The notes under the pieces: model-generated
What the model saw: only the letters and a program-made list of their open reading frames with translations
Database searches by the model: none
Told to the model about the DNA's origin: nothing
Translations under genes and position numbers: made by a program
Shown: in pieces, positions 16,089 through 25,752 of the stretch
Layout: each line of letters begins with the position of its first letter
Numbering within the stretch: the first letter of the stretch is position 1
Assembly (NCBI RefSeq): GCF_000429725.1
Contig: NZ_AUCK01000011.1
Span: 1 to 64,000 of the forward strand
Source: Alkalicoccus chagannorensis DSM 18086
GTDB taxonomy: Bacteria > Bacillota > Bacilli > Bacillales > Salisediminibacteriaceae
Reading direction: 5' to 3'
Length of the DNA: 64,000 nt

Positions 16089-18713
16089 TTACTTTGCATC
16101 ATACCATGTTGATCCTGATTCTACGTCGACCTGCAGTGGTACGTCCAGCGCGACGGTTTGTTCCATGACGTTTTTCACGAGGTCCGCAAGTGCTTCTTCT
16201 TCCTCCTCTGGAACTTCAAAGATGAGTTCGTCGTGGACCTGCAGCAGCATGACCGCATGCAGACCGCTCTCCTGTAGTGCCTGCTCCATATCGACCATTG
16301 CCTGTTTAATAATATCGGCGGCACTTCCCTGGATCGGGGTGTTCATAGCGGTCCGTTCTGCGAAGCTGCGCTGATTGAAGTTTCTGCTTGTAATATCCGG
16401 CAGGTACCTTCTTCTCTGGCGCATGGTCGTCACATAGCCGTGTTCTCGTGCTTCTTCCACGATGGAATCCATGTACTCCTGGACGCCCGGATAGCTGGCG
16501 AAATATTTTTCGATGAACGTTTTCGCTTCTTTTCTAGTGATTCCGAGGTTCTGGGATAACCCGTAATCACTGATGCCGTAGACGATTCCGAAGTTCACCG
16601 CTTTGGCAGTACGGCGCATGCCGCCGTCCACTTCATCCCGGTCCACTTCAAAAACATCCATCGCTGTTTTCGTGTGAATATCCAAATTCTGCTGAAAGGC
16701 TTCCAGCAGGCTGTTATCCTGCGAAATGTGGGCGAGAACCCGCAGTTCAATCTGCGAGTAGTCGGCAGCGAGTATTTTTCTCCCCGGTTCCGACGGGATA
16801 AACGCACGACGTATTTTTCTCCCCTCTTCCAGACGGATCGGAATGTTCTGCAGGTTCGGTTCCGTTGAGCTCAATCTCCCGGTCTGCGTCAATGCCTGGT
16901 TGAAGCGGGTGTGTATGCGCCCGGTTCTTGGATGAACAGCTTTCAGAAGCCCTTCGATATAAGTGGAATTCAACTTGCCGAGCTGCCGGTAATGCAGAAT
17001 CTCCGGAATGATATCATGCTCGGTCTGCAGCTTTTCCAGCACATCGGCGGACGTGGAATACCCGGTTTTCGTCTTTTTCATCACAGGGAGGCCGAGGTTT
17101 TCAAAGAGAACTTCCCCGAGCTGTTTCGGTGAATTGATGTTAAACGACATCCCCGCCAGCTCATGAATACGTTTCTCCATCTCATCGAGCCTCGATGTCA
17201 AGCTTTCTCCGAGTGTTCTCAATTCGGATTCATCCACGGCCACCCCGTGTGTCTCCATACGTCCGAGAATGACCGACAGCGGCATCTCCAGTTCTTCCAG
17301 AAGCTCCAGCTGCTGATGGTCTTCGAGTTCTTTTCTCACTTCCGGCACCAGCTCCAGTACCGCCGCTGCTTTCCTTCCAAGATGCTGATTCAGGACGGCC
17401 TCTTCCGGAACTGCCATCTTTTTTCCTTTTCCATACACATGTTCTTCCCCGTGGACCTGCATTCCGTTTTTACGGGCTGCAATGTCAGCGAGCTCATGGG
17501 AGGAAACACCGGGGTCGAGCAGATACGACGCCATCTGCACGTCAAACCGGACCCCGTTGAGATCAATGCCTTCCCATGCAAGGGAGACGACGGCACGCTT
17601 GGCATCAAAGACGAACTTCTCCTTGTTCTCGTCTGCCGCCCAGTCCTGGAAGCCTTCTCCGCGCCGGACGCTTTCCGGAAGCACAAAGATCCCGTTTTCA
17701 TTTGCAAGCCCGATGCCGACAATAGCTGCATGATGATAGTTCTCTTCCAGGGATTCGATCACGATCGCAGCCGGTGATGCCTCCAGTGCTTCTGACCAGG
17801 AAGATACGACGGTGACATCCAGCTCTTCCATCGCTTCTGCTTCCGCCGGTTCTCCACCGACACGGGCAAGCAGGGATTGAAACTCGAGTTCCTGAAAGAG
17901 GGTTCGTACCGCCTCTTGATCCGGTTCCTGCCTTTTCAGCTGCTCTGGTGTCGTGACGAGGTCGATATCGGTATGGATTGTCGCGAGCGCTTTACTCATT
18001 CGGGCCTGCTCTTCGTTATCGGCGAGCTTTTCTTTCATTTTCTTTCCGTTCACTTCTTCCAGATGCTCGTAAACACCTTCCAGTGAGTCGTGTGCAGCCA
18101 ACAGTTTCAGCGCCGTTTTCTCTCCGACACCGGGTACACCGGGGATGTTATCACTCGAATCCCCCATCAGGCCTTTCATATCAATAATCTGCAGCGGACG
18201 GAGCCCGTATTTTTCATGGAGGGCCTCCGGCGTGTAGACGTCGACATTCGTAATCCCCTTCTTCGTCAGAGCCACTTCGGTATTGCTGTCGATGAGCTGC
18301 AGCAGGTCCCGGTCTCCGGTAAACACTTTCGTTTTCCATCCATCCTGAGAGGCTCGGGCTGCGAGCGTGCCGATGATGTCATCAGCTTCCACATTTTCTT
18401 TTTCTTCATAGGGAATCCGGAACGCTTTCAGCAGATCCCTTATGACGGGAAGCTGTTCAGACAGCTCGGGAGGTGTTTTCTCCCGCGTCCCTTTATATTC
18501 TTTATACGTTTCATGGCGGAACGTTGTCTTCCCGGCATCAAACGCGACGAGCATGTGGGTCGGCTGCTCTTCTTCCAGTACCTTGAGCAGCATGGTCGTG
18601 AATCCGTACACCGCATTCGTGTAGACTCCTTTATCGTTATTCAGGAGCGGCAGTGCAAAAAAGGCGCGGTAGGCAATACTATTGCCGTCTATCAACACTA
18701 ATTTCTCAGACAT
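16089..18713 (-). CDS. polA: DNA polymerase I
   Basis: 874 residues. The 5'-3' exonuclease/flap domain covers residues 1-290 (LIDGNSIAYRAFFALP, MGDSSDNIPGVPGVGEKTA). A vestigial 3'-5' exonuclease fold covers about 300-470. The polymerase domain follows, with motif A DYSQIELRVLAHIS, motif B RRTAKAVNFGIVYGIS and motif C LLQVHDELIFE. In the middle domain the metal-binding Asp/Glu pair is not seen (IVIESLEENYHHAA), so proofreading is probably absent, as in other Bacillus enzymes. It is first in the polA-mutM-coaE unit. Confidence 0.98.
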   Translation of the reverse strand: MSEKLVLIDGNSIAYRAFFALPLLNNDKGVYTNAVYGFTTMLLKVLEEEQPTHMLVAFDAGKTTFRHETYKEYKGTREKTPPELSEQLPVIRDLLKAFRIPYEEKENVEADDIIGTLAARASQDGWKTKVFTGDRDLLQLIDSNTEVALTKKGITNVDVYTPEALHEKYGLRPLQIIDMKGLMGDSSDNIPGVPGVGEKTALKLLAAHDSLEGVYEHLEEVNGKKMKEKLADNEEQARMSKALATIHTDIDLVTTPEQLKRQEPDQEAVRTLFQELEFQSLLARVGGEPAEAEAMEELDVTVVSSWSEALEASPAAIVIESLEENYHHAAIVGIGLANENGIFVLPESVRRGEGFQDWAADENKEKFVFDAKRAVVSLAWEGIDLNGVRFDVQMASYLLDPGVSSHELADIAARKNGMQVHGEEHVYGKGKKMAVPEEAVLNQHLGRKAAAVLELVPEVRKELEDHQQLELLEELEMPLSVILGRMETHGVAVDESELRTLGESLTSRLDEMEKRIHELAGMSFNINSPKQLGEVLFENLGLPVMKKTKTGYSTSADVLEKLQTEHDIIPEILHYRQLGKLNSTYIEGLLKAVHPRTGRIHTRFNQALTQTGRLSSTEPNLQNIPIRLEEGRKIRRAFIPSEPGRKILAADYSQIELRVLAHISQDNSLLEAFQQNLDIHTKTAMDVFEVDRDEVDGGMRRTAKAVNFGIVYGISDYGLSQNLGITRKEAKTFIEKYFASYPGVQEYMDSIVEEAREHGYVTTMRQRRRYLPDITSRNFNQRSFAERTAMNTPIQGSAADIIKQAMVDMEQALQESGLHAVMLLQVHDELIFEVPEEEEEALADLVKNVMEQTVALDVPLQVDVESGSTWYDAK

Positions 18714-18807
18714 CCAATCCCTCCGTTCAGTTCAATCGTCCACCGTTCAAGGTGAAAACGCCACTGTTATTTTACCATGAAAGGACGGGCATCCGCTCCC
18801 CTCACTA

Positions 18808-18986
18808 TACGATGGCCGACCAAAAGCGTCGGAACAGCATGCCCAGTGGCTGCGGCGCTTGAACGAAAGGCAGGCGAAAGATCTCTTTGATGCGGAGCTG
18901 CAGGTTGTTGAAAGGAAGAACCAGTGCTTCGTTCCGCGCAGTGCGCGAGCCGCCTTTCTCCCGGTAAGACATCTTTCCTGTGAAGT
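18808..18986 (-). repeat. repeat family A, copy d (diverged, longer)
   Basis: It starts at the T-tract of the phoR terminator. On the minus strand it keeps the order GGAAAGATGT, AAAGGCGGCTCG, CACTGCGCGGAA, CTTCC, CTGCAGC and then GGGCATGCTGTTCCGACGCTTTTGG, shown here only as an ordered list of blocks. About 35 extra bases lie before the tail. The rest of the polA-phoR gap (18714-18807) holds no gene. Confidence 0.55.
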
Positions 18987-19023
18987 AAAAAAAGAACGGA
19001 TGCCCAGGGGGAGGCACCCGTTC
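18987..19023 (-). terminator. terminator after phoPR
   Basis: The stem GAACGGGTGCC / GGCATCCGTTC is followed by seven T residues on the minus strand, about 120 bp beyond the phoR stop. Confidence 0.85.
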
Positions 19024-19145
19024 AAGAGGGGAATGTTCCCAGCGTACTGAAGTACTGAAGTACGGAGGAACGGTTCACAACTGCAGTATAGCAGGTCAGT
19101 ACTTCCGTTGTGTTAACCCCATGTAAAAGATGTGTAAAGATATGC

Positions 19146-20912
19146 TCATGCTTCTTCCTCTAGATCAAAACGAAGCTGAAACGTTGTCCCTTCACCTGGG
19201 ATACTATCTACGGAAAGAGAAGCATCGTGCGCTTCTGCCAAGTGTTTTACGATCGCAAGCCCGAGTCCCGTTCCGCCTGAGTTTCGACTTCTGGCCCGAT
19301 CGACGCGGTAGAACCGTTCAAAAATTCTCGGAATTTCTTTTTCCGCAATCCCGATTCCCGTGTCCTGCACTTCAATGACCGCTTGATGGTCTTCATAAAA
19401 GGCCCGCACAAAAATGGTTCCTCCCGCAGAGGTGTAGACAACGGCATTGTTGATCAGGTTGATGAGCACCTGCTTCAACCGCTGTTCATCTGCGTCGATC
19501 GCGATCGACGCTTCTGCTTCCACCTGCAGCGTCATGTCTTTCGCTGCTGCTTTTTCCTGCAGCATCGTCGTTACTTCGTAAATGAGCGTGTTCACATCGA
19601 CCTGCTTGATGTTCAGCTGGAAGTGTTCATCTTCAATTCTGGAGAGCTCGAGCAGATCGGTAATCAGCCCTTCCAGCCTCTCCGATTCTTTTGCAATAAT
19701 CGTGAGGAATTTTTCCCGCAGGGCTTCCTCGTGCATAGCCCCATCCAACAACGTTTCGGTAAAGCCCTTCAAGGAGGTGACCGGCGTTTTCAGCTCGTGG
19801 GAGACATTGGCGACGAAATCTTTTCTCGCCTGCTCGAGCTTTTTCAGCTCGGTGATGTCATGAAAGACGAGAACAATGCCTTTGAGCTTGGCATCGGCGC
19901 CGATAATGGGAGCTCCGTGTACATCAAAGTGACGGATGTAAATCCCGCTCGGCCATTTCATATGTCTTCGGCCGGCTTCCTCCGTCAGGAACAATTCCTG
20001 GATAAACTGAACAATTTTTTTATGTTCGATGACGTGATAATAAAGCTGATTGCGCCAGCTTTTCGTGTCTTCCCCGAAAATATCTTTGCTCGAGCGGTTC
20101 ATCAGCGTGATGTCCCCTTTATCATTGATGAGGATCAATCCACTGCCCATGTTTTCAATCAACGTTTCCAGCCGTTCCTGCTGATTTTCATACGTATTGG
20201 TAATCTGCTGCAGGTTTTCGGCCAGCACGTTGATGGATCGGTTCAGTTCCCCCGTCTCCAGATGAAGGCCCTCTTCCGTCCTTGCTTTAAAATTGCCTTC
20301 GGCGAGCTCATTCGCTACACGTCTGGCGTCTTCAATCGGACGAACGAGCTGGTTGGTAAGTTTGGTGATAAAAATGACAATGACGAGAAACGCTGCAAAA
20401 AACGACACGACGAGGAGCAGCCATACGTTCTGATAGACACTGTTCAACTCTGTCATGTCGAGTCCGAGACGGAGGAAACCGTCCTCTCCGTTCTGCATCG
20501 TAAACGGGCGGGCATAATACATCAATTCCTGATTGACTGTGTCACTGACGCGGATTTCAAATGGACTGCCGTCGTCCACCCCTTGAATCTCCGGCCTGTC
20601 AAGATGATTGTCCATCTCCTCTACATCGGCATCACTGTCTGCGGTCACTGTCCCGTCTTCCAGCATAATCGTGAGCCTTGCATCCAATCGGTTCCCTGTT
20701 TCCTGTACAGCCTCGGCAAATGCTGCGTCATCCTCCGGGTCAACCGTTTCCAGCACGTATACTGCGGCGTCCGCTTCTTTTTCGATCCGGTCGAACATCT
20801 GGTTCTGGTAAAAATCTTGAAGAAACGGGCCCAGCAGCGCCCCCAGTCCGGCAAGGACCACGAGGATGATCAACGACAGGGGGACGATGAGACGATAGCG
20901 GTAGCTATTCAT
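19146..20912 (-). CDS. phoR: phosphate-responsive sensor histidine kinase PhoR
   Basis: A 588-residue membrane sensor kinase. Transmembrane segment 1 is near residues 8-30 and segment 2 near 163-184, and they flank an acidic extracytoplasmic sensor domain. HAMP follows (about 185-240), then a PAS domain (about 250-355), the phospho-accepting VSHELKTPVTSLKG (near residue 370), the N-box NLINNAV, and the G-boxes DTGIGI and GGTGLGL. It phosphorylates PhoP, with which it overlaps by 8 bp. The role in phosphate starvation follows from synteny (mdh-phoP-phoR) and family; no Pho box was verified. WalK-like kinases are the nearest alternative. Confidence 0.93.
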   Translation of the reverse strand: MNSYRYRLIVPLSLIILVVLAGLGALLGPFLQDFYQNQMFDRIEKEADAAVYVLETVDPEDDAAFAEAVQETGNRLDARLTIMLEDGTVTADSDADVEEMDNHLDRPEIQGVDDGSPFEIRVSDTVNQELMYYARPFTMQNGEDGFLRLGLDMTELNSVYQNVWLLLVVSFFAAFLVIVIFITKLTNQLVRPIEDARRVANELAEGNFKARTEEGLHLETGELNRSINVLAENLQQITNTYENQQERLETLIENMGSGLILINDKGDITLMNRSSKDIFGEDTKSWRNQLYYHVIEHKKIVQFIQELFLTEEAGRRHMKWPSGIYIRHFDVHGAPIIGADAKLKGIVLVFHDITELKKLEQARKDFVANVSHELKTPVTSLKGFTETLLDGAMHEEALREKFLTIIAKESERLEGLITDLLELSRIEDEHFQLNIKQVDVNTLIYEVTTMLQEKAAAKDMTLQVEAEASIAIDADEQRLKQVLINLINNAVVYTSAGGTIFVRAFYEDHQAVIEVQDTGIGIAEKEIPRIFERFYRVDRARSRNSGGTGLGLAIVKHLAEAHDASLSVDSIPGEGTTFQLRFDLEEEA

Positions 20913-21621
20913 CTTTATACGGATCCTCCATTTTGTAGCCCAGTCCTCTCACTGTCTTGATATAGACCGGTTTTTTCGTCGTCGGTTCAATTTTTTCACG
21001 AAGGTGGCTGATATGGACATCGACGATGCGTGTATCCCCGATAAAATCGTAGTTCCAGACGGAATTCAACAGCTGATCTCTCGTCATGACCCTTCCTTTG
21101 TTCGTTGCCAGGTAGACGAGCAGTTCGAATTCTTTCGGCGTCAGCTCCAGGGGCTCTTTTTTTACAAAGGCTTCATAATTCTCTGGATAAACATCCACGT
21201 CCCCGATTGTCAGCTTCTGCGGCTCCGGTGCCGCTGGCGCCTCCTGCCGTGTCTGTGCAGAACGGCGCAGAATCGCTTTGACCCTTGCTGTCACTTCTCT
21301 TGGGCTGAATGGCTTTGTTAAATAATCATCAGCACCGAGCTCGAGCCCGAGCACTTTATCAAATTCATCATCCTTTGCCGTCAGCATCAGGATGGGAGTC
21401 ATCACTTTCTGCTGGCGCAGTCCTTTACACACTTCCAGTCCGTCCATTTTGGGCAGCATGAGGTCGAGTACGATCAGATCAAATTCACCGGTTCCGGCTT
21501 TATCCAATGCTTCCTCCCCGTCTATTGCGGTAGTCACATCAAATCCGCCCTGCTCCAGATTGAATTGAAGCAGCGTCAAAATGGATTCTTCATCGTCTAC
21601 GATCAGCAGCTTCTGCGGCAT
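20905..21621 (-). CDS. phoP: response regulator PhoP (OmpR family)
   Basis: A 238-residue two-domain regulator. The receiver domain has acidic residues DDEE near 9, the phosphorylation site in DLIVLDLMLPKMDG (Asp near 53) and the Lys in DDYLTKPFSP. The C-terminal winged helix covers about 140-235 (LTPKEFELLVYLATNKGRV, TRIVDVHISHLREKIE). The start has CAGGAGGAAATGAC upstream. It is paired with phoR by overlap and lies downstream of the mdh region as in Bacillus, which supports PhoP over other OmpR regulators. Confidence 0.94.
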   Translation of the reverse strand: MPQKLLIVDDEESILTLLQFNLEQGGFDVTTAIDGEEALDKAGTGEFDLIVLDLMLPKMDGLEVCKGLRQQKVMTPILMLTAKDDEFDKVLGLELGADDYLTKPFSPREVTARVKAILRRSAQTRQEAPAAPEPQKLTIGDVDVYPENYEAFVKKEPLELTPKEFELLVYLATNKGRVMTRDQLLNSVWNYDFIGDTRIVDVHISHLREKIEPTTKKPVYIKTVRGLGYKMEDPYKDE

Positions 21622-22069
21622 GTCATTTCCTCCTGAGGTCTCTCCCCCTGTTGAGAGACTGTATTTGCGAACCTTCCCCGTACCATTATCTTACTACATT
21701 TCGCCCAGCCCGCAACAGCTGCAGAGGGAAATACGAGAAAAGGACGTAGTTACCATAGTGACGATCCCGGCTTCCTTTCCCGACGCTTGTACTTCTTATC
21801 CGGGAGCTGAAGCAGGTCGGTCCGCTGCCTTTTTGCGCTGCTTCGCCTCTGGAAACGTGCGCTTTCCCGACGCATGCGGGTCTACTGCCAGAATTTTTGA
21901 GCCACTTCGCAGCACGTTTGCGCCGCTTCTGCCTGCAATGCCGACGCCTGCTCAACATGTTGGGCAGGCAGGCAGCCCTTCCCATGACCGGATCGACCAG
22001 CCCGCGGGAGCGGTCCATCCGAAAAGACGCAGCCTGCAGCACCGCTTTTACCCTGCTATAAAATATTTT
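21622..22069. other. non-coding stretch upstream of phoP
   Basis: About 450 bp with no convincing gene on either strand. The part next to phoP should hold its promoter, but only weak matches are seen (for example GATAAT near 21690). An open minus-strand frame is rich in Arg and Cys and looks accidental. The segment is rich in short GC-rich inverted repeats. Confidence 0.6.
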
Positions 22070-22079
22070 TAAGAAAATA

Positions 22080-22422
22080 GCTCTGTTATCGTTTATTGTT
22101 GATAATGACAGGAAACTCCGCTGCAACTCGGCAGGCTTGCCGTGGAGGAAATCTCCAGCTTCCTCGGTCTAACGCCCTGCGGGATCTTCCGATCTCCTTC
22201 TTCCACAGGCGTCCGCCGGTCTTCGCTGCGTCCTTCTGAAAGAAAAGAAACGTTTATGAAACGGAGCAGGCCCAGGCTATTTTTCGAGACGCCTGCAGAT
22301 AAAGAAAGCGTGAAGATCCTCCCGGAAGTAAGGGAGGGAGAGCGGAAGGATGTCTCCGCGGCAAGCGAAGAAAAAGGAGCCTCAGGCGTCCTTTTTATAT
22401 CAACACCAGCCTTTAACTGAGC
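22080..22422 (+). mobile_element. MITE, family B, copy 1
   Basis: A 343-bp element with imperfect terminal inverted repeats of about 26 bp. Both ends read GCTC-A/T-GTTA, then 8 variable bases, then TGTTGATA (about 18 of 26 positions agree). It is flanked by a perfect 10-bp direct repeat TAAGAAAATA (22070-22079 and 22423-22432). The inverted second copy at 28631-28975 is closely similar. There is no transposase gene; open frames inside are not credible genes. It is a non-autonomous element that must have been moved in trans. Confidence 0.88.
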
Positions 22423-22478
22423 TAAGAAAATACATAACGCTTCCGATGATCCTGATAGGATCGTCGGAAGCGTTATGT
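22423..22478 (-). terminator. hairpin after the MaoC-like gene, T-tract occupied by the MITE target site
   Basis: A 21-bp stem (one mismatch or wobble) between 22432-22452 and 22458-22478 with a 5-nt loop. On the minus strand it is followed by TATTTTCTTA, which is exactly the duplicated target of the MITE. A second small hairpin at about 22512-22537 (CAGGGAACG / CGTTCCCTG) lies closer to the gene. Confidence 0.7.
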
Positions 22479-22608
22479 TGGTGCATAAAAGCAGCGTCCC
22501 CTGCCTATAACAGGGAACGTTCACACGTTCCCTGTCGTGAGTGCCGAGCCCATTTCTTTTTTACCGTTACCCTGCCTCTTACCGGCATAGTAGTGAAACA
22601 TCCTGCTG

Positions 22609-23088
22609 CTAGAAGTTCTCGAATGTTTCTTCTTGTTCTGTCATCGGTTTTCCCGGCGGCGGTGGTTCTACCAGCAGTTTCGCCGTCAAAACCGTTACGC
22701 CTCGGCTGTTTTTGCCTTCTGCATCAATCGTGACCTCCCGTTTTTCCCGGTCAATATCGGTGATCACCATTTTGAGCGTCAGTTCATCGTAATGATACAG
22801 CGGTTTCTCATAGCGGACCTGCTGCTCTTTGATCAGTGATCCCGGTCCCGGGAGTTGCATCGAAATCGCAGCATGAATAAATCCGTTCAGCATTAAATGC
22901 GGAACAATCGGTTTTTTCTGCGGTGTTCTCGCAGCGTAATCATGCTGAATATAGGCGGGATTCGCATCATCACTGAGTCCAAGATACAACAGGATATCCC
23001 GGTCCTTCACTTGGTATTTGTCTTCGAACCGGTCGCCAATCCGCAAGTCTTTGAGCGGACGACCCGGCTTTCTATTTTTTGTAAACAT
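22609..23088 (-). CDS. MaoC-like hotdog-fold protein
   Basis: 159 residues with the hotdog fold of MaoC/(R)-enoyl-CoA hydratases. The family motif D-x-N-P-x-H is partly kept as DDANPAY, where Tyr stands in place of the catalytic His. Later segments fit the fold (VPHLMLNGFIHAAISMQLPG, LIKEQQVRYEKPLYHYDEL). The changed His suggests that it may bind an acyl group without acting as a hydratase, or use another residue. The start has GGAGGAGCGTAT upstream. It lies 71 bp downstream of mdh and may be read with it; B. subtilis lacks it at this spot. Confidence 0.82.
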   Translation of the reverse strand: MFTKNRKPGRPLKDLRIGDRFEDKYQVKDRDILLYLGLSDDANPAYIQHDYAARTPQKKPIVPHLMLNGFIHAAISMQLPGPGSLIKEQQVRYEKPLYHYDELTLKMVITDIDREKREVTIDAEGKNSRGVTVLTAKLLVEPPPPGKPMTEQEETFENF

Positions 23089-23159
23089 ATACGCTCCTCC
23101 AAAAGACAGCGCTTACACTCGACGTGAAGCATCGGCTCCGGTTTCCCGGAGCCTGCTGT

Positions 23160-24098
23160 CTATAATGCTTTCATAACCTCTTTAACCGAATCGGCCGACT
23201 GATCCAGCTGACGGCGCTCTTCTTCGTTTAAATCAAGCTCGAATATTTTCTCAATACCGTTCCCGCCAAGAATGGCCGGAACGCCAAGATACATATCGCT
23301 GTATCCGTATTCGCCGTCTAAATATGCAATGGCCGGAAGAACCCTCTTCTTATCTTTGAGAACGGCCTCCACCATCTGGACAATGGCAGCAGCCGGAGCA
23401 TAATAGGCACTCCCGTTTCCGAGCAGTCCGACGATTTCTCCACCGCCTTTTCTCGTACGCTCGACGATAGCATCCAGCCGTTCCTTCCCGATCAGGGTCT
23501 GGACCGGGATGCCTCCGACAGAACTGTAGCGGAGCATCGGCACCATATCGTCTCCGTGTCCTCCGAGAACAAAGCCGCGTACGTCTTCCACAGATACTTC
23601 CAGTTCTTCCGCAATAAACGTACAGAAGCGGGCTGTATCCAGCACACCCGACTGACCGATCACGCGGTTCTTCGGAAATCCGGATTCCTGATAAACCGCA
23701 TAGGTCATCGCATCGACAGGATTGGTGAGCACGACGATAAAGCAGTCCGGAGAATGCTTGACGATCTCCTTCGTTACGCTGCGCATGATGCCTGCGTTGG
23801 TGCTGATCAGATCATCCCGGCTCATGCCCGGTTTCCGCGGAATACCTGCAGTGATGACCACAATATCGGAATCGGCCGTATCCTTATAATCGGATGTTCC
23901 TTTAATGTGGGAATCAAACCCCTGCACAGGAGCAGATTCAAGCATATCGAGCGCTTTTCCTTTGGTAGGATCCTCATTATCCGGAATATCCACCAGGACG
24001 ACATCGCCGAGTTCTTTCTGCGCAGCCATCAGTGCTGTGGTCGTTCCGGTAAATCCGCTTCCTACAACAGTAATTTTTCTTCGGTGGACTGTACCCAT
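23160..24098 (-). CDS. mdh: malate dehydrogenase (LDH-like type)
   Basis: A 312-residue NAD-dependent malate dehydrogenase of the lactate-dehydrogenase-like class, which oxidises malate to oxaloacetate. The nucleotide-binding motif is [12 protein letters not shown]. The substrate Arg is in [11 protein letters not shown], and the active-site His is in [13 protein letters not shown] chose the ATG at 24098 ([13 protein letters not shown]) with AAAGGAGTGTGTTTAGC upstream. It is third in citZ-icd-mdh, but a terminator after icd implies partial separation or a separate promoter. Confidence 0.97.
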   Translation of the reverse strand: MGTVHRRKITVVGSGFTGTTTALMAAQKELGDVVLVDIPDNEDPTKGKALDMLESAPVQGFDSHIKGTSDYKDTADSDIVVITAGIPRKPGMSRDDLISTNAGIMRSVTKEIVKHSPDCFIVVLTNPVDAMTYAVYQESGFPKNRVIGQSGVLDTARFCTFIAEELEVSVEDVRGFVLGGHGDDMVPMLRYSSVGGIPVQTLIGKERLDAIVERTRKGGGEIVGLLGNGSAYYAPAAAIVQMVEAVLKDKKRVLPAIAYLDGEYGYSDMYLGVPAILGGNGIEKIFELDLNEEERRQLDQSADSVKEVMKAL

Positions 24099-24305
24099 GC
24101 TAAACACACTCCTTTGAGAAATTGGCACATCTATTCGCTTCCAAGCATCGGCCGGAGGTTCCGGCTCCAGGATCAGGGATCCGCAGTTCTGGATGGACGT
24201 GCATGGTACTTTTCAAGCGGCGGATAAAGGCGCCGTATTGCTTCAGGAGAACGGAGACATTCGTATAACGCCCATTTCCTCCACATCAAGCCACGTCCTG
24301 CTCTG

Positions 24306-24343
24306 AAAAAAGGCGCCATGATATGCGAACTATCATGACGCCT
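24306..24343 (-). terminator. terminator between icd and mdh
   Basis: The stem AGGCGTCATGATA / TATCATGGCGCCT is followed by six T residues on the minus strand, 43 bp beyond the icd stop. The remaining gap to mdh (24099-24305) shows no gene. Confidence 0.85.
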
Positions 24344-24385
24344 GTTCAAGCCTATCCCTGCTGTAAGCCGGAAGGCCGGAAACGC

Positions 24386-25654
24386 TTATCCGAGGTTACG
24401 GATGAGTGCATCACCGAACTCGGAGCACTTCACTTCTGTTGCGCCGTCCATCAGGCGGGCAAAATCGTACGTAACGGTCTTTTCAGCAATCGTTTTATCC
24501 ATGGCATTCTCAATCATATCCGCTGCTTCAGCCCAGCCGAGGTGACGGAGCATCAGTACGCCGGAGAGAAGTACAGAAGATGGGTTTACTTTATCCTGGC
24601 CTGCATACTTCGGTGCTGTGCCGTGCGTCGCTTCAAAGATAGCATGCCCGGAATCGTAGTTGATGTTCGCACCTGGAGCAATACCAATGCCGCCGACCTG
24701 CGCAGCAAGCGCATCAGAAACATAGTCGCCGTTCAGGTTCATCGTAGCTACAACGTCGAATTCCTTCGGACGAGTCAGAATCTGCTGCAGGAAGATATCA
24801 GCAATCGCGTCTTTCACGATGATTTTCCCTGCTGCCTCTGCTTCATCCTGCACTTTGTTCGCTTCCTCTTTGCCTTTCTCATCTACAATACGGTCGTACT
24901 CCGCCCATGTGAATACGCGGTCGCCGAATTCACGTTCAGCCAGTTCATATCCCCAAGTCTTAAACGCACCTTCAGTGAACTTCATGATGTTGCCTTTATG
25001 AACGAGTGTAACGTTCTTTCGGCCTTCATCGAGAGCATACTGAATAGCAGAGCGGACCAGACGCTCTGTTCCTTCTTTGGATACCGGCTTGATTCCGATA
25101 CTGGACGTTTCAGGGAAACGGATTTTCGTCTGTCCCATTTCATTCTGCAGGAAGTCGACTACTTTTTTCGCTTCTTCCGTGCCTTCCTGAAATTCGATAC
25201 CGGCGTAGATGTCTTCAGAGTTCTCGCGGAAGATGACCATATCCGTATCCTCCGGATGTTTCACTGGAGATGGAACGCCTTTGTACCAGCGTACCGGGCG
25301 GACACAGGCAAAAAGATCGAGTTCCTGACGCAGAGCCACGTTCAAAGAACGGAAGCCTCCACCGATCGGCGTCGTCAAAGGACCCTTGATGGCAATCATG
25401 TATTCCTCAATGGTTTTCAACGTCTCGTCCGGAAGCCATTCTCCTGTTGTATCGTGCGCTTTTTGTCCAGCGAGCACTTCTTTCCACTCGATCGATTTCT
25501 TCCCATCGTAGGCTTTATCTACAGCAGCTTCAATGACCTTTGAAGATGCTTTCCAAATATCCGGTCCGATCCCGTCTCCCTCAATATAAGGAATAATCGG
25601 TGTATCGGGTACATGCAGATTTCCATTCGTTACTGTGATTTTTTCTCCTGCCAT
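24386..25654 (-). CDS. icd: isocitrate dehydrogenase (NADP)
   Basis: A 422-residue NADP-dependent isocitrate dehydrogenase, which converts isocitrate to 2-oxoglutarate in the TCA cycle. [34 protein letters not shown] (with the phosphorylatable-type Ser) and [21 protein letters not shown] place it in the bacterial homodimeric class. The start has AGGAGGTTGATTGAATC upstream. It lies 98 bp downstream of citZ and upstream of mdh, the same order as B. subtilis. Confidence 0.98.
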   Translation of the reverse strand: MAGEKITVTNGNLHVPDTPIIPYIEGDGIGPDIWKASSKVIEAAVDKAYDGKKSIEWKEVLAGQKAHDTTGEWLPDETLKTIEEYMIAIKGPLTTPIGGGFRSLNVALRQELDLFACVRPVRWYKGVPSPVKHPEDTDMVIFRENSEDIYAGIEFQEGTEEAKKVVDFLQNEMGQTKIRFPETSSIGIKPVSKEGTERLVRSAIQYALDEGRKNVTLVHKGNIMKFTEGAFKTWGYELAEREFGDRVFTWAEYDRIVDEKGKEEANKVQDEAEAAGKIIVKDAIADIFLQQILTRPKEFDVVATMNLNGDYVSDALAAQVGGIGIAPGANINYDSGHAIFEATHGTAPKYAGQDKVNPSSVLLSGVLMLRHLGWAEAADMIENAMDKTIAEKTVTYDFARLMDGATEVKCSEFGDALIRNLG

Positions 25655-25752
25655 GATTCAATCAACCTCCTGAATATAGTTCGTTGGTTCACAAATAGAT
25701 ATATGGTGAAAGGCAGAACTGCAGTATATGCAGTTCCGCGCTCTACCAGCTT

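Noticed and set aside
19383-20960. Long plus-strand open frame (525 codons) opposite phoR
   Set aside because: It is the antisense shadow of phoR, with no ribosome site and no family motif.
21660-22070. Idea that the gap upstream of phoP is a large structured RNA such as OLE
   Set aside because: Known OLE RNA lies in another gene context and no matching motif was seen.
22142-22420. Open frame inside MITE copy 1 (begins MEEISSFLGLTPCGIF)
   Set aside because: The frame is not preserved to the same stop in copy 2, no ribosome site is present, and the element shows MITE structure.
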